Shown: positions 27,614 to 36,363, numbered from the stretch's first letter. The stretch: DNA of 64,000 bases from Salinivirgaceae bacterium (GCA_017474765.1 JAFVGW010000056.1:1-64000), one strand, 5' to 3'. The notes: generated by a model not told the origin, from the letters alone. Made by a program: numbers and translations.

Positions 27614-27886
27614 TTATTCGATTGAAACTATTAGTTCTCTGTCAATCAAGCTGTTTTTCATCGGTAGCAGCCGCTTGTAGGTGCCCGATTTCACTTCGTA
27701 GCGGCCTTTGTGGTGAACAATGAGAGCACACTGCTCGGCCTGTTCGGGTGTGTGATGGCACACATCTATCAGACTTTCAATCACATGCTCGAATGTGTTG
27801 ACATCGTCGTTGTAAAGGACAAGGTTTAGGCGGTCTTGTTTCTCGGTAAGTTCGTCGGTTTGTCCGTCAAATTGTTCGCGATTCAT
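27614..27886 (-). CDS. clpS: ATP-dependent Clp protease adaptor ClpS
   Basis: ClpS delivers N-end-rule substrates to the ClpAP protease in the cytoplasm. The 90-residue protein has the signature LVLYNDDVNTFEHVI near residues 22-36 and the second helix region EQAEQCALIVHHKGRYEV. Its length fits the family. It is the last gene of a minus-strand series, but a 143-nt gap to the GIN-domain gene suggests its own promoter. Confidence 0.9.
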   Translation of the reverse strand: MNREQFDGQTDELTEKQDRLNLVLYNDDVNTFEHVIESLIDVCHHTPEQAEQCALIVHHKGRYEVKSGTYKRLLPMKNSLIDRELIVSIE

Positions 27887-28029
27887 TGTTTATGCGTTAA
27901 ATCATGTAAATATAGTGGAAATTATTGACGGCCAACACTGTTTGTGAATAAAAAATACCGACGACAATGATGCACAGCAAAGTGAATCCTCTTGTTTTAG
28001 GATGGTGCTTTGCGGACTTTGCCCGATAA

Positions 28030-28764
28030 TTATTTTCCTGCGGTTTTGCGTTTGGTAATCAGGCCGCTGCTGGTGAAATTGCGTTGCCAGATGTTGGCTT
28101 CACCCATATAATACAGGTTGCTGTTGCCCGACATTGTGACTCCAAGTCTCTTTTTGGCGTTGATTGATATTTCGGCATAACCCGAACCTATAACAGTGCA
28201 ATTGTCTGATTGTAAGTCGAATGCATTTACTTCGGTTTCATCGCTTGCTTCAACTGTGAGGTATTCGGTATAGCCGCGAAGCGATGCGTTTCCGTTGTCG
28301 ACAACTCTTAGCGTGCATTTTCTGGCTTTGAACTCAAAATTCAGTTTCGATGCATCGCCGCAGATAAACTCGATGTTGTCGAAATTGGCCACTTTTTCCG
28401 AGTTCAGTGTGACTTCGTTGAGCAGCACAACTTGCTTCAAGTCTTTGAAAGCCACTGTTACATTGAGTTTCAAGGTCTTTTTAATGGTGGGGACAAACAC
28501 GTACAGCGTGCTGTCGCTAACTGATGTCTTGAAAAGTGAAACCAGGTTTTCTTCCGATTCAATCTTCACATTTTCACTTGTTTCCTGCGAAAGAAACAAT
28601 TCAACCTGACCTTGGACAACCACGCGGTTGAATCCGCTGACTTGTCTAACTTCGGTTTTTATCTTGCCGTTTCCTTTGATGTTTTGGGCGTTTGTGGTGT
28701 TTGGGGCGATTGCGATTGCCAGAGCTATAATGACAAATAACCTGAGTACGTTCTGTTTTGACAT
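28030..28764 (-). CDS. GIN-domain (DUF2807) secreted protein
   Basis: The 244-residue protein has a signal peptide (to about TTNAQ) and a right-handed beta-helix-like region typical of the putative auto-transporter adhesin head GIN domain (DUF2807): VSGFNRVVVQGQVELFLSQ near residues 40-60 and repeated N-S-E-K-V and V-R-V-V turns. Such proteins are common in Bacteroidetes and are of unknown role, probably surface or periplasmic. It is preceded by a perfect -7 element and a palindrome. Confidence 0.82.
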   Translation of the reverse strand: MSKQNVLRLFVIIALAIAIAPNTTNAQNIKGNGKIKTEVRQVSGFNRVVVQGQVELFLSQETSENVKIESEENLVSLFKTSVSDSTLYVFVPTIKKTLKLNVTVAFKDLKQVVLLNEVTLNSEKVANFDNIEFICGDASKLNFEFKARKCTLRVVDNGNASLRGYTEYLTVEASDETEVNAFDLQSDNCTVIGSGYAEISINAKKRLGVTMSGNSNLYYMGEANIWQRNFTSSGLITKRKTAGK

Positions 28765-28812
28765 GGTCTTTAACGTTTAGCGGACAAATGTCAGTATTTT
28801 TCAATTAAATGA

Positions 28813-28820
28813 CAAACATA
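28813..28820 (-). promoter_or_regulatory. Candidate -7 element for the GIN-domain gene
   Basis: On the minus strand the bases read TATGTTTG, a perfect TAnnTTTG element 48 nt before the ATG at 28764. The expected -33 position falls at or beside the palindrome at 28833-28848. Confidence 0.45.
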
Positions 28821-28832
28821 TAGCTAGTAAAA

Positions 28833-28848
28833 ATGCAACTTGTTGCAT
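28833..28848. promoter_or_regulatory. Palindrome ATGCAACTTGTTGCAT, possible operator
   Basis: Two 7-bp arms (ATGCAAC and GTTGCAT) surround a 2-bp centre just upstream of the -7 element of the GIN-domain gene. The same arms (TGCAAC and GTTGCA) occur at 43768-43782 before the cation-efflux gene. A regulator binding site is possible; which regulator is unknown. Confidence 0.45.
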
Positions 28849-28939
28849 AATCTTTCGCGATTTTTGGCAAAAAAATACGCAATCCGATGTTTTGAACAGC
28901 TTGCTTTTTGTTTGCCCGAAACCGCAGGGTGGGGCAGAG

Positions 28940-29704
28940 TCAGTTTTTGTGCTGAATATTCGACGCCATTTCCTCAAGGAACTGGTTGCGCTTGCGGCGC
29001 GACAAAATGGCCACCGAGCCGCCTTCCATAATCACGTCGCCGTCGAACCGCGACACCTTCTGCACAAAATTCAGGTTCACTAGATGCGATTGGTGTGTGC
29101 GGAAAAATGGATAATCTTCGAGCATATTCTCAAACTCACCCAAGTTCTTCGACACCAGCAAATCGTTGCGACCCTTGATGTGCAGCGTGCTGTAGTTGCC
29201 GTCCGACTGAATGTGGATAATATCCTTAACGTTCACAAACTCAATCGATTCGGCAGTGGCTAATACTATTTTTTCGGGCTTGTCGAGTTTGGTGTTTTGC
29301 AGCAGAGCGTTGAATTGTTCCTCGTGCTTGCTGTTGGTGCCGCGACTGATGATTTTTTTTATTGCGGCATCCATATCATCGTAGTCGAAAGGCTTTAGAA
29401 GATAGTCTATTGCACTGTATTTGAATGCTTTAATGGCATATTGATTGAACGCCGTGACAAAAATAACATCGAAATCGCGTTTCGAGAGTTTTTCCAGAAT
29501 GTCGAAACCGCTGCCGTCGGGCAGTTCAATGTCCATAAACACAAGGTCGGCATCGGCTTCCGACAGCAAATCTACGGCTGTTTTGACACTGTTGGCCGTA
29601 CCTAAAATATTGAACGACGGATAGTTGTCGGTTATAAACGACTTGACAGACTCAACGCCGTGAGCCTCGTCATCAATAATTACAACTTTAATATCCGTTT
29701 TCAT
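28940..29704 (-). CDS. LytTR family response regulator
   Basis: The 254-residue DNA-binding response regulator has an N-terminal receiver domain (acidic pocket Asp11/Asp12, phospho-acceptor Asp58 in VFMDIELPDG, conserved Lys near residue 108 in LLKPFDYDD) and a C-terminal LytTR domain (HIQSDGNYSTLHI and FFRTHQSHLVNL). Family members control envelope, virulence and cell-wall genes. Its cognate LytS-type histidine kinase is not in the window, so the regulator is an orphan here. It lies 27 nt after rsmI and may be co-transcribed with it. Confidence 0.92.
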   Translation of the reverse strand: MKTDIKVVIIDDEAHGVESVKSFITDNYPSFNILGTANSVKTAVDLLSEADADLVFMDIELPDGSGFDILEKLSKRDFDVIFVTAFNQYAIKAFKYSAIDYLLKPFDYDDMDAAIKKIISRGTNSKHEEQFNALLQNTKLDKPEKIVLATAESIEFVNVKDIIHIQSDGNYSTLHIKGRNDLLVSKNLGEFENMLEDYPFFRTHQSHLVNLNFVQKVSRFDGDVIMEGGSVAILSRRKRNQFLEEMASNIQHKN

Positions 29705-29731
29705 TTCCCCAAAAAATCGGTTAAATATAAG

Positions 29732-30433
29732 TTAATTATCTTCTTCCGCTACTTTTTCGGTGCCTTTATTTCCTTCAACCACTATCACAATCTCGCCCTT
29801 GACACCTGTTTCGGTGAAGTGGGCTATGGCCTCGCTGATGGTTCCGCGATAGTTTTCTTCGTGAATTTTAGATATTTCGCGCGATACGCACACCCTGCGG
29901 TCGGGGCCGAAAACCTCGGCAAACTGCTCGAGCGCTTTGAGCAGACGATAGGGCGATTCGTAGAAAATCATTGCCCTTTCCTCGTTTCGCACGGCTTCAA
30001 TGCGCTTTTGGCGGCCCTTTTTCTGCGGCAGAAAACCTTCGAAACAGAAACGGTCGTTGGCGAAACCGCTATTGATGAGTGCAGGCACAAAAGCCGTGGC
30101 ACCTGGCAGGCATTCAACTTCAATATCGTTCTGAATGCACTGTTTAACAAGCAGATAGCCAGGGTCGGAAATGCCTGGAGTGCCTGCGTCGCTGATGAGC
30201 ACGGCCGATTTTGCGGTGGCCACCATATCGGCGTAATGCGCCACCTGCTGGTGCTCGTTGAATTTGTGGTAGGGGATGAGTTTGTTCTTTATCTCGTAGT
30301 GGTTCAGTAAGATACCCGATGTCCGAGTGTCTTCGGCCATTATGAAGTCGGCCTCTTTCAAAAGTCGCAGCGCACGCAGCGTAATGTCCTCAAGATTGCC
30401 GACAGGTGTGGGAACGAGATAAAGTTTGCCCAT
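29732..30433 (-). CDS. rsmI: 16S rRNA (cytidine-2'-O)-methyltransferase
   Basis: RsmI methylates the 2'-OH of C1402 in 16S rRNA. The 233-residue protein has the SAM-methylase signatures LVPTPVGNLEDITLRA at the N-terminus, AEDTRTSGILLNHY and SDAGTPGISDPGY. The ATG at 30433 gives the standard start (MGKLYLVPTP); the next start upstream would overlap the preceding gene. It begins 4 nt after the coiled-coil gene, so the two are co-transcribed. Confidence 0.94.
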   Translation of the reverse strand: MGKLYLVPTPVGNLEDITLRALRLLKEADFIMAEDTRTSGILLNHYEIKNKLIPYHKFNEHQQVAHYADMVATAKSAVLISDAGTPGISDPGYLLVKQCIQNDIEVECLPGATAFVPALINSGFANDRFCFEGFLPQKKGRQKRIEAVRNEERAMIFYESPYRLLKALEQFAEVFGPDRRVCVSREISKIHEENYRGTISEAIAHFTETGVKGEIVIVVEGNKGTEKVAEEDN

Positions 30434-30437
30434 CGTT

Positions 30438-31460
30438 TTATGATTTAAAACGTTGATATACAAGTCCAAGGAAGTCCACTGTGGTCTCGTCTTCCTGGTC
30501 CCAGTTGCGGTTGCTGAAAAGTTTGTCTAATGCCTCGGTTATGTTCTCCGAATTCTCAATATCATCGATGGTGAGTTCGTACTGTTGGCTGTCGTGGTTG
30601 AACAGTTCGTTGATGAATCTGATGCGGTCGTTGATTTTGATGGCTTTGCGAAGGTTTGTTATCGGGCGGCTGTTGAACCGCGATGCCAGATTGGCCTTCT
30701 TCTCAAGTCCGGCCAGCACATCGTTCACCGATGGTGTGTTCTGCTGGAATCGGTCGGCCAGAGTGCTTGGTTTGCTCTCGGTTTTGACCGATTCAGTGGC
30801 TGGTTGTTCAACTGTTTGTTGCTCATCCTCAGCATTATATGTTTGTTCGACGTCGGCAGTGTTGTCGGCAAACATGTCGGCAAGCGATTTTGCTTTTTTC
30901 GCTTCTTCCTCGGCGGCCTTTCGTGCGGCTTCGGCTTCTGCTGCTTTTCGAGCATTCTCTTCAGCAGCGGCTTTATTTGCGGCTTCCTCAATGGCTATTT
31001 GGCGAACTTTCTCAAGTTCCGCTGCTCGTTTTGCAGCCTCGGCTTCTGCAATTCGTCGTGCTTCCTCATCGGCTGCGGCTTTGCGAGCGGCAGCTTCTGC
31101 TTCGGCTTGTTTGCGAGCGTTCTCTTGCATTTCGAGCATGGCCTTTCGTGCTGCTTCGAGTTCTTCGGTGGCTTTTCGAGCAGCTTCGATTTCGGCAATG
31201 CGCCGTGCTTCTTCCTCTTCAGCGGCCTTTCTCGCAGTTTCTTCGGCAAGTTTGCGCGCTTCCTCCTCTGAGGCAGCGTTGTCGGCATCGGCCCCGACTG
31301 ACGACAAATGAACGGCAATATTGTTCAAATCGCGAATTTTGCCTTGCAGCATTTCAATCGCAAATGACTGAATATCACCATTGTCTGGCAGACTTTCAAT
31401 CATCGATACAAGAACTGTTGCCTCGGCCTTGAATATTTTGATAAGATTTTTTGTTTGCAT
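30438..31460 (-). CDS. Ala/Glu-rich coiled-coil protein with conserved C-terminal domain
   Basis: The 340-residue protein has three parts. An N-terminal helical segment covers about 55 residues. A long TolA-like Ala/Glu/Lys/Arg-rich coiled coil follows (about residues 60-195, units such as AARKAAEEEARRIAEAEAA). The C-terminal domain, about 110 residues, contains NLRKAIKINDRIRFINELF and ends with VDFLGLVYQRF. From memory this C-terminal domain recurs in Bacteroidales proteins of unknown function. There is no signal peptide, so it is probably cytoplasmic. The coiled coil is imperfectly repeated in DNA as well as in protein. Confidence 0.8.
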   Translation of the reverse strand: MQTKNLIKIFKAEATVLVSMIESLPDNGDIQSFAIEMLQGKIRDLNNIAVHLSSVGADADNAASEEEARKLAEETARKAAEEEEARRIAEIEAARKATEELEAARKAMLEMQENARKQAEAEAAARKAAADEEARRIAEAEAAKRAAELEKVRQIAIEEAANKAAAEENARKAAEAEAARKAAEEEAKKAKSLADMFADNTADVEQTYNAEDEQQTVEQPATESVKTESKPSTLADRFQQNTPSVNDVLAGLEKKANLASRFNSRPITNLRKAIKINDRIRFINELFNHDSQQYELTIDDIENSENITEALDKLFSNRNWDQEDETTVDFLGLVYQRFKS

Positions 31461-31485
31461 CGCTCTCGATAAAGATTTATTTTGC

Positions 31486-31493
31486 CAAAAATA
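31486..31493 (-). promoter_or_regulatory. Candidate -7 element for the coiled-coil/rsmI/LytTR run
   Basis: On the minus strand the bases read TATTTTTG (perfect TAnnTTTG), 26 nt before the ATG at 31460. A TTTG lies 16 nt further upstream, slightly closer than usual. Confidence 0.4.
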
Positions 31494-31544
31494 ACGATTG
31501 ATGTTAAATCAAATTGTCGCACACCAATTTTTTTGTTGACTGAT

Positions 31545-32114
31545 ATGTTTTTTGAAAATGGCAACGCCGATGGCGGACGGATTGAAGTGATTTGTGGCTC
31601 AATGTTTTCGGGCAAGACCGAAGAACTGATTCGGCGTCTGCGACGGGCAAAATTTGCGCGGCAGAGTGTCGAGATTTTCAAGCCTGTTGTCGATGTGCGC
31701 TATTCGGCTGTCGATGTGGTTTCGCACGACGATAACTCAATTCCTTCCACACCCGTCGAGAGTGCGCAGAACATTCTGCTTTTGACCAGCAACGTGCAGG
31801 TTGTCGGGATTGATGAAGCGCAGTTTTTCGACGATGGCCTTGTTGATGTGTGCAACCAATTGGCTAACAGCGGTGTACGTGTCATTGTTGCCGGTCTCGA
31901 TATGGATTATCAGGGCAACCCGTTCGGCCCGATGCCCAAACTGATGGCCATTGCCGACGATGTGCTGAAGGTTCACGCCGTGTGTGTGCTGTGTGGCGCG
32001 CTGGCTCAATTCTCGCACCGCCTTGCCAAAACCGATAAACTTGTTCTTCTTGGCGAAACCGACAGTTACGAGCCGCTTTGCCGCCGCTGCTTTTTGAAGG
32101 CTGTGGCCGAGTAA
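31545..32114 (+). CDS. tdk: Thymidine kinase (TK1-type)
   Basis: This salvage enzyme phosphorylates thymidine. The 190-residue protein has the P-loop [15 protein letters not shown] near the N-terminus, the DEAQFFDD motif, and a zinc-binding lasso from CxxC pairs (CVLCG and CRRC). The start at 31545 gives the usual MFFEN-type N-terminus; an upstream in-frame start would read through the promoter region of the divergent gene. It converges on receptor module 2 across a bidirectional terminator. Confidence 0.95.
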   Translation: MFFENGNADGGRIEVICGSMFSGKTEELIRRLRRAKFARQSVEIFKPVVDVRYSAVDVVSHDDNSIPSTPVESAQNILLLTSNVQVVGIDEAQFFDDGLVDVCNQLANSGVRVIVAGLDMDYQGNPFGPMPKLMAIADDVLKVHAVCVLCGALAQFSHRLAKTDKLVLLGETDSYEPLCRRCFLKAVAE

Positions 32115-32120
32115 TAACCA

Positions 32121-32152
32121 AAAAAAACCGCCCGAATTTCTTCGAGCGGTTT
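32121..32152. terminator. Bidirectional terminator between tdk and receptor module 2
   Basis: A 12-bp stem with one mismatch (32125-32136 with 32141-32152) and a 4-nt TTTC loop sits between converging genes. On the minus strand it ends in a run of eight Ts, which best suits the receptor gene. Confidence 0.8.
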
Positions 32153-32197
32153 CCCAAACTAAAATTATAAAAAACAAACCTCTAAACCTCTAAGCTA

Positions 32198-35100
32198 TTA
32201 GAATCCGAAGCTTACACCTACAGAGTAGATTCCACCAATCTTGTCGCCGTAGGGGAACTCGCGCTGCTCAGTGTTGAGCAGGTTGTGTGCGTTCAGATAA
32301 ACCTCAATGCCATCGGCAGGTTTGTAACCCATCTTCAGGCTGACGGTGAAGCGGTTGTCAAGTTTCTCTGTGCTGTACTTAGTTGCGTAGGTGCGCTTGC
32401 CAATGTAATTACCATAGGCGGTGATGTCGAACTTCGGTGTTGGCTTGTAGATAAGACCAAGCATGCCGTAGAACGACGGTGTTGCCTTGTGAACGTGACC
32501 GTTCTCAAGCTTATCTTCGTAAGGTTTCGAGTTACCGAAGTAGAATAGGCCATTCTGGCTGTAGGTGCCATACTCGAGCATGTAGTACGAAGCATAATCC
32601 TGCGGATCATCACTAGCACGAAGTCTTGCTTTCATTTCTGCTTTGCCGGCATCGTCAAGTGCGGCATATTCGGTTTGCAGAGCCTCAACATTGTCAATGT
32701 CGGTTACGGCACGCTGCAAATTACCTTGATATTCCATAAGATAAGCCATAAACTTATCTGGGTCGGACAGGAATGTATTCTGATCTGCGTCAGTGAATAC
32801 TCCTCTATCAATAAGATTCATAATGGCATCGTACTGAATGTCATAAGTCAAATCAGGAACGCGGGTAATCATACCGAAAATCTGTCCCAACTGTCCAAGA
32901 ACCTCAGCGTTCTGGTTATAGACATAGTAGTTATCGATGGTGGTTTTCTGAATGTTGGCGTTCACTTTGGCAATCAACTTCTTCGAGATAATCCAGTCAA
33001 CATTCACGCCAAAGCCCATCTGCTTGACTTTGTATGGCAGTTCGCTGTACTTGATTGACGATACAACGCCTGACATACCCATAAATTTGGTAAGTACCGT
33101 CATATCCAGATTACCTTCCTTAAGGCCATTCAAACCTCCAAGATTAGATGTATCCGTCATGAAGCCAAGAATACCAATACCATTCTGCACACCGGGAATT
33201 CCGATTTGGCCAGTAGGCATAACAACCGATGAACGGTTGGCCTTGAGTGCGCCAAAATCCTCACTCTGAGAGTAATAAAGCTCGGCATCGACAAGTATTC
33301 TCTCTGTGGGACGCCAGCGGTAACCGAACTCAACATTCTGGGTCTTAGCCAGCGGTGCGTTCTTGTCGGCATCGAAGTAAATTGTGTCAGGCGGCATCAT
33401 ACCGTCGCGGTGCCATGTGTATTTGGTGTTCGAGTTAACAAAGTTAGCCGAACGCATTGCTGTGCTGAACGATGCGCGCACAAGGTTGTTGTCGTTAATC
33501 AGATAGTTGGCACCAACCTGATACGACGGGTTCCATTTGTCAGGAATGTTAGTCTTGTCGAAACGAGCGGCACCAATCACGCGGAAATTGCCAACATGGA
33601 AATCGGCACGAAGACTCGGTGCAATGTCACTCAACTCAGCCTTATTACCATTGAAATAGCCTGTCAAGTGCACAGGGTTCGGCGACTTGTAATCATGGTC
33701 GTGATATGTCCATGTGAAATCAGTGATTTCTTTTAAATCCCAAGTATTGTATTGATTTGTGAAATCAGGAATCTGGTCAACAAAGTTTACATAGTTGTAC
33801 GAAACACCCGGAACAACGTTCAGCATATCGCCAATCTTAAGGTCATACTCGGCGCTGGCCTGGAAATTGTGAGCATAAGTCTTGAAACCCGGCGCACCTT
33901 TCATGTAGTCTTGCGGGCCACCCATATAGTTGACATTCAAACTCAAACCTTTAACATAGGCGTTCAAGTTGGCATATCCTGTTTTGAACACACGCTCTGA
34001 AATAGAAACCGGCAACTCACCAACGGGGCTTGTTGCAGCTCGCGACTGCTGATATCCTAGTGAAAGGTCGAATGTGATGTCGTCGGCAGGGCGGTACGAC
34101 AAGTAAGAATTGAAGCCGTACGACTTGCGTGACAGACCCGGGTCGTCATACATGTTGCTGACCTGAAGTTCCCTCTCCATGCAATCGTACAAATCGTATG
34201 GCAAGCCTTCAGCCAAACCTTTAAGGAATGCCGCCACTGTTGCTTCAGAAGCCTGGTCTGTGCCATAATCTGCTTTAAATCCTTCAGGGTCATTCTGAGC
34301 CTTCATCATTTGTATTTGAAGAATCTGTGCTTTCAACTCATCGGGAACCTCACCGGCAATGACGCCAAAAGAGAAAGCTTGTTTCAGGTTCTCCAAATCG
34401 GTCATTCTGTAATATCCACCTTCCGATGCATCGAAGAGTTTGATTTTCGATGGGTCGTATATCACATTGCCATTCGCATCTCTGCCAACTGCACCATAAA
34501 CATAATAGCCCATCAAGTTTTGGTCCATTCCATGTTGCTGCTGAATCAAGGCTTTGTCTCCGTCAGTCATTGTTGATTTGAAAAGGCCTTCTGTCGGGTA
34601 AACATAAAGCTGATTGGTGTTGCGGCGGCGGTATTGCAGATTGGCAGTAATACCCACGCTCAACTTTTTATTGATGCTTTTGCGGTAAGCCACATCGCCA
34701 TAGTAGTTCTCATGAGTACCCATTGTCAGGTTGCCCTGAAGCTCCTTTGAATTCTCACCCGGTTTCTCAGTGATGATGTTGATAACACCCATCATGGCGT
34801 TGGGGCCATAGAGTGCGGCATTGGCGCCACGCACAACCTCAATACGCTCAATATCCTCGATGCCGATTGGCAGAAGGTCGAAGTTGACATCACCGGTTGC
34901 GTAGTTGTGCGCAATGCGGTTGTCAATCATGAGCAAGGTGTTGGCGTTCTCGGTGTAGAGCATCATCTGGTTGTCAGGGATGTTGTTCAAGCCGCGGATG
35001 TGTACGTCGTACATACCGTTGGTCTTTTCCTGAACAATCATGCCCGGAATCAGACGCAAAGCTTCCTCGATTGTTGTGATGCCATACGAGCGAATCTCGG

Positions 35101-35380
35101 CTTTGGTGATAACCGTTGATGAGAGTGGCGATTTGAATGAGTCCTCAGCCTTCTTCGATGCAGACGATACCGATTTGTTCATAATCATTGCAAACAGGTC
35201 GTCCATCGAGACACCCATAATGTCGGCAAGTTTCATCACATCCTCAAACGGCATCTCGAGCAGCTCGTCGTACGAGAGTTTCATAATGTCATCTTTGGTC
35301 ATCGACGACACGTCTTTTTGCGCAAACACTTGGCCAACAATCGCAAAAGCCAGTGTTAAGCAGAGTAATATTTTCTTCAT
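32198..35380 (-). CDS. TonB-dependent receptor with octad-repeat N-terminal extension, module 2
   Basis: The 1060-residue receptor is paralogous to modules 1 and 3. The signal peptide (1-20) is followed by the octads MTKDDIMK (27-34), LSYDELLE (35-42) and MPFEDVMK (43-50), then VSMDDLFA (57-64). The plug has SSTVITKAEIRSYG and VEVVRGANAALYGPNA, and the barrel ends in VGVSFGF. Against module 3 the first 270 or so residues and the C-terminus are nearly identical, while long internal segments differ (for example residues 300-400 and 855-945). These carry helix-like, acidic sequence unlike barrel strands and are probably extracellular loops. The ligand is unknown. The gene follows the YfiR gene by 31 nt. 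The start at 35380 begins the signal peptide. Confidence 0.9.
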   Translation of the reverse strand: MKKILLCLTLAFAIVGQVFAQKDVSSMTKDDIMKLSYDELLEMPFEDVMKLADIMGVSMDDLFAMIMNKSVSSASKKAEDSFKSPLSSTVITKAEIRSYGITTIEEALRLIPGMIVQEKTNGMYDVHIRGLNNIPDNQMMLYTENANTLLMIDNRIAHNYATGDVNFDLLPIGIEDIERIEVVRGANAALYGPNAMMGVINIITEKPGENSKELQGNLTMGTHENYYGDVAYRKSINKKLSVGITANLQYRRRNTNQLYVYPTEGLFKSTMTDGDKALIQQQHGMDQNLMGYYVYGAVGRDANGNVIYDPSKIKLFDASEGGYYRMTDLENLKQAFSFGVIAGEVPDELKAQILQIQMMKAQNDPEGFKADYGTDQASEATVAAFLKGLAEGLPYDLYDCMERELQVSNMYDDPGLSRKSYGFNSYLSYRPADDITFDLSLGYQQSRAATSPVGELPVSISERVFKTGYANLNAYVKGLSLNVNYMGGPQDYMKGAPGFKTYAHNFQASAEYDLKIGDMLNVVPGVSYNYVNFVDQIPDFTNQYNTWDLKEITDFTWTYHDHDYKSPNPVHLTGYFNGNKAELSDIAPSLRADFHVGNFRVIGAARFDKTNIPDKWNPSYQVGANYLINDNNLVRASFSTAMRSANFVNSNTKYTWHRDGMMPPDTIYFDADKNAPLAKTQNVEFGYRWRPTERILVDAELYYSQSEDFGALKANRSSVVMPTGQIGIPGVQNGIGILGFMTDTSNLGGLNGLKEGNLDMTVLTKFMGMSGVVSSIKYSELPYKVKQMGFGVNVDWIISKKLIAKVNANIQKTTIDNYYVYNQNAEVLGQLGQIFGMITRVPDLTYDIQYDAIMNLIDRGVFTDADQNTFLSDPDKFMAYLMEYQGNLQRAVTDIDNVEALQTEYAALDDAGKAEMKARLRASDDPQDYASYYMLEYGTYSQNGLFYFGNSKPYEDKLENGHVHKATPSFYGMLGLIYKPTPKFDITAYGNYIGKRTYATKYSTEKLDNRFTVSLKMGYKPADGIEVYLNAHNLLNTEQREFPYGDKIGGIYSVGVSFGF
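35294..35368 (-). repeat. 75-bp direct repeat (copy A), identical to 39710-39784
   Basis: The segment coding the signal peptide and first mature residues of receptor module 2 is identical over 75 nt to the same segment of module 3 at 39710-39784, 4416 bp away, including third codon positions. This points to recent duplication or gene conversion. Confidence 0.9.
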
Positions 35381-35411
35381 TTTCGAAAAAATTAAATTAT
35401 AGATACTGTTA

Positions 35412-35918
35412 TTATTTGACAACAACCCCCAGTGCTGTCAACTGTTGCGATACCTTCACACCCGATTCGGCAAGGTGCTGTTCGTTAACCTCGTATTTCA
35501 GCTTGCCATCAACTTTGATGTAGTTCAGACCTGATGTTGAAAGAGCGAGCCCTGGCTTGTCGGTTACAACCACCACGCCTTTGCCTTTTACCTTGCTTAC
35601 AAATCCGTCAGCTGCGTCTGATTTGTCGGCGGTCACATACAGAATGTGCATTTTAGTCACATCATCGCCTGAGCCAACTTCTTTAATTTTAATACTTTGC
35701 GAGCCTACTCCTTTTTTCTCGGCAATGGCATTCAACTCGGGAACGATTGACTGATTGCCATACACGCCAATCACAAAGTCACCTGATTGCTTAGTCTGCG
35801 GCCATTCAATGTTTCTTGCAAAGTTGTACATGAATAGCGCTTTAAACTTCTCGTCTTGCGCTCTTGCTGTAGTTGCTATCAGCAGGAGTGCGGAAATAGC
35901 CAATACTGTTTTTTTCAT
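35412..35918 (-). CDS. YfiR family (DUF4154) periplasmic protein, module 2
   Basis: A 168-residue paralogue of the modules 1 and 3 YfiR proteins, with signal peptide (MKKTVLAISALLLIATTARA), FKALFMYNFARNIEWPQ and VKGKGVVVVTDKPG. It is almost identical to module 3 and less similar to module 1. An ATG 3 nt upstream is an equally good start. It precedes its receptor by 31 nt and is co-transcribed with it. In other systems YfiR proteins sense the redox or envelope state in the periplasm; here a role with the receptor is inferred only from the repeated pairing. Confidence 0.88.
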   Translation of the reverse strand: MKKTVLAISALLLIATTARAQDEKFKALFMYNFARNIEWPQTKQSGDFVIGVYGNQSIVPELNAIAEKKGVGSQSIKIKEVGSGDDVTKMHILYVTADKSDAADGFVSKVKGKGVVVVTDKPGLALSTSGLNYIKVDGKLKYEVNEQHLAESGVKVSQQLTALGVVVK

Positions 35919-36038
35919 CATAAATATATATTTAACTAATTAACAACTTCATAATAGTCATTTTTTTTACGATTTATATTTCGTTTTGTTTTTGTTTCGG
36001 CTTAAATAATAAACAATTGAAAATTGCGATTAAAAAAA

Positions 36039-36057
36039 GGGCTGTCTAACTCAGCCC
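36039..36057 (-). terminator. Terminator of the small gene between modules
   Basis: GGGCTG (36039-36044) and CAGCCC (36052-36057) form a 6-bp stem with a 7-nt loop, followed on the minus strand by seven Ts. The stop codon of the small gene lies in the loop. Confidence 0.7.
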
Positions 36058-36345
36058 AGCATTGATTCCGTATGGTGATATGTCAGTGTCGAAAAAAGAA
36101 GTGACGGCTGCAATCGGTGCCACATCGGCACGTTTGCCTGCGCAGCGGCTCATTTTAAAAAAACTTTCAGAATCAACCATTTGCAAAAACGCTTGTTGGC
36201 TGTTTTTCTGATTACCTATATATCGAATACTGATTGTCGGCATTTTGTCTGGTTTCTCACATTTCAAATCCCCATCAAAACCAGAATTAGGAAAGACCAC
36301 AGATGTTTTACCCATATAGTGTCGAATTAACATAATGTTACTCAC
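36046..36345 (-). CDS. Small hypothetical protein between receptor modules 2 and 3
   Basis: A 99-residue open frame with no recognised family and no signal peptide. Support for it being a gene is contextual: it has a perfect -7 element upstream (36364-36371), its stop codon sits in a terminator hairpin, and it occupies the otherwise empty space between two closed transcription units. The sequence is Ser/Lys-rich with three Cys-containing segments and no clear fold. Alternative starts are 36333 (MLIRHY) and 36315 (MGKTS). It could be a decayed remnant or a chance frame. Confidence 0.4.
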   Translation of the reverse strand: MSNIMLIRHYMGKTSVVFPNSGFDGDLKCEKPDKMPTISIRYIGNQKNSQQAFLQMVDSESFFKMSRCAGKRADVAPIAAVTSFFDTDISPYGINAGLS

Positions 36346-36363
36346 GCACCAACTTCACCTCGG

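Noticed and set aside
27887..28029. Possible small RNA hairpin between clpS and the GIN gene
   Set aside because: Two short stems can form (GCAAAG/CTTTGC and ATCCT/AGGAT) but there is no T-run or promoter and no recognised family.
30481..31311. Ser/Ala-rich plus-strand frame opposite the coiled-coil gene
   Set aside because: The composition is the reverse complement of Ala/Glu/Arg codon repeats.
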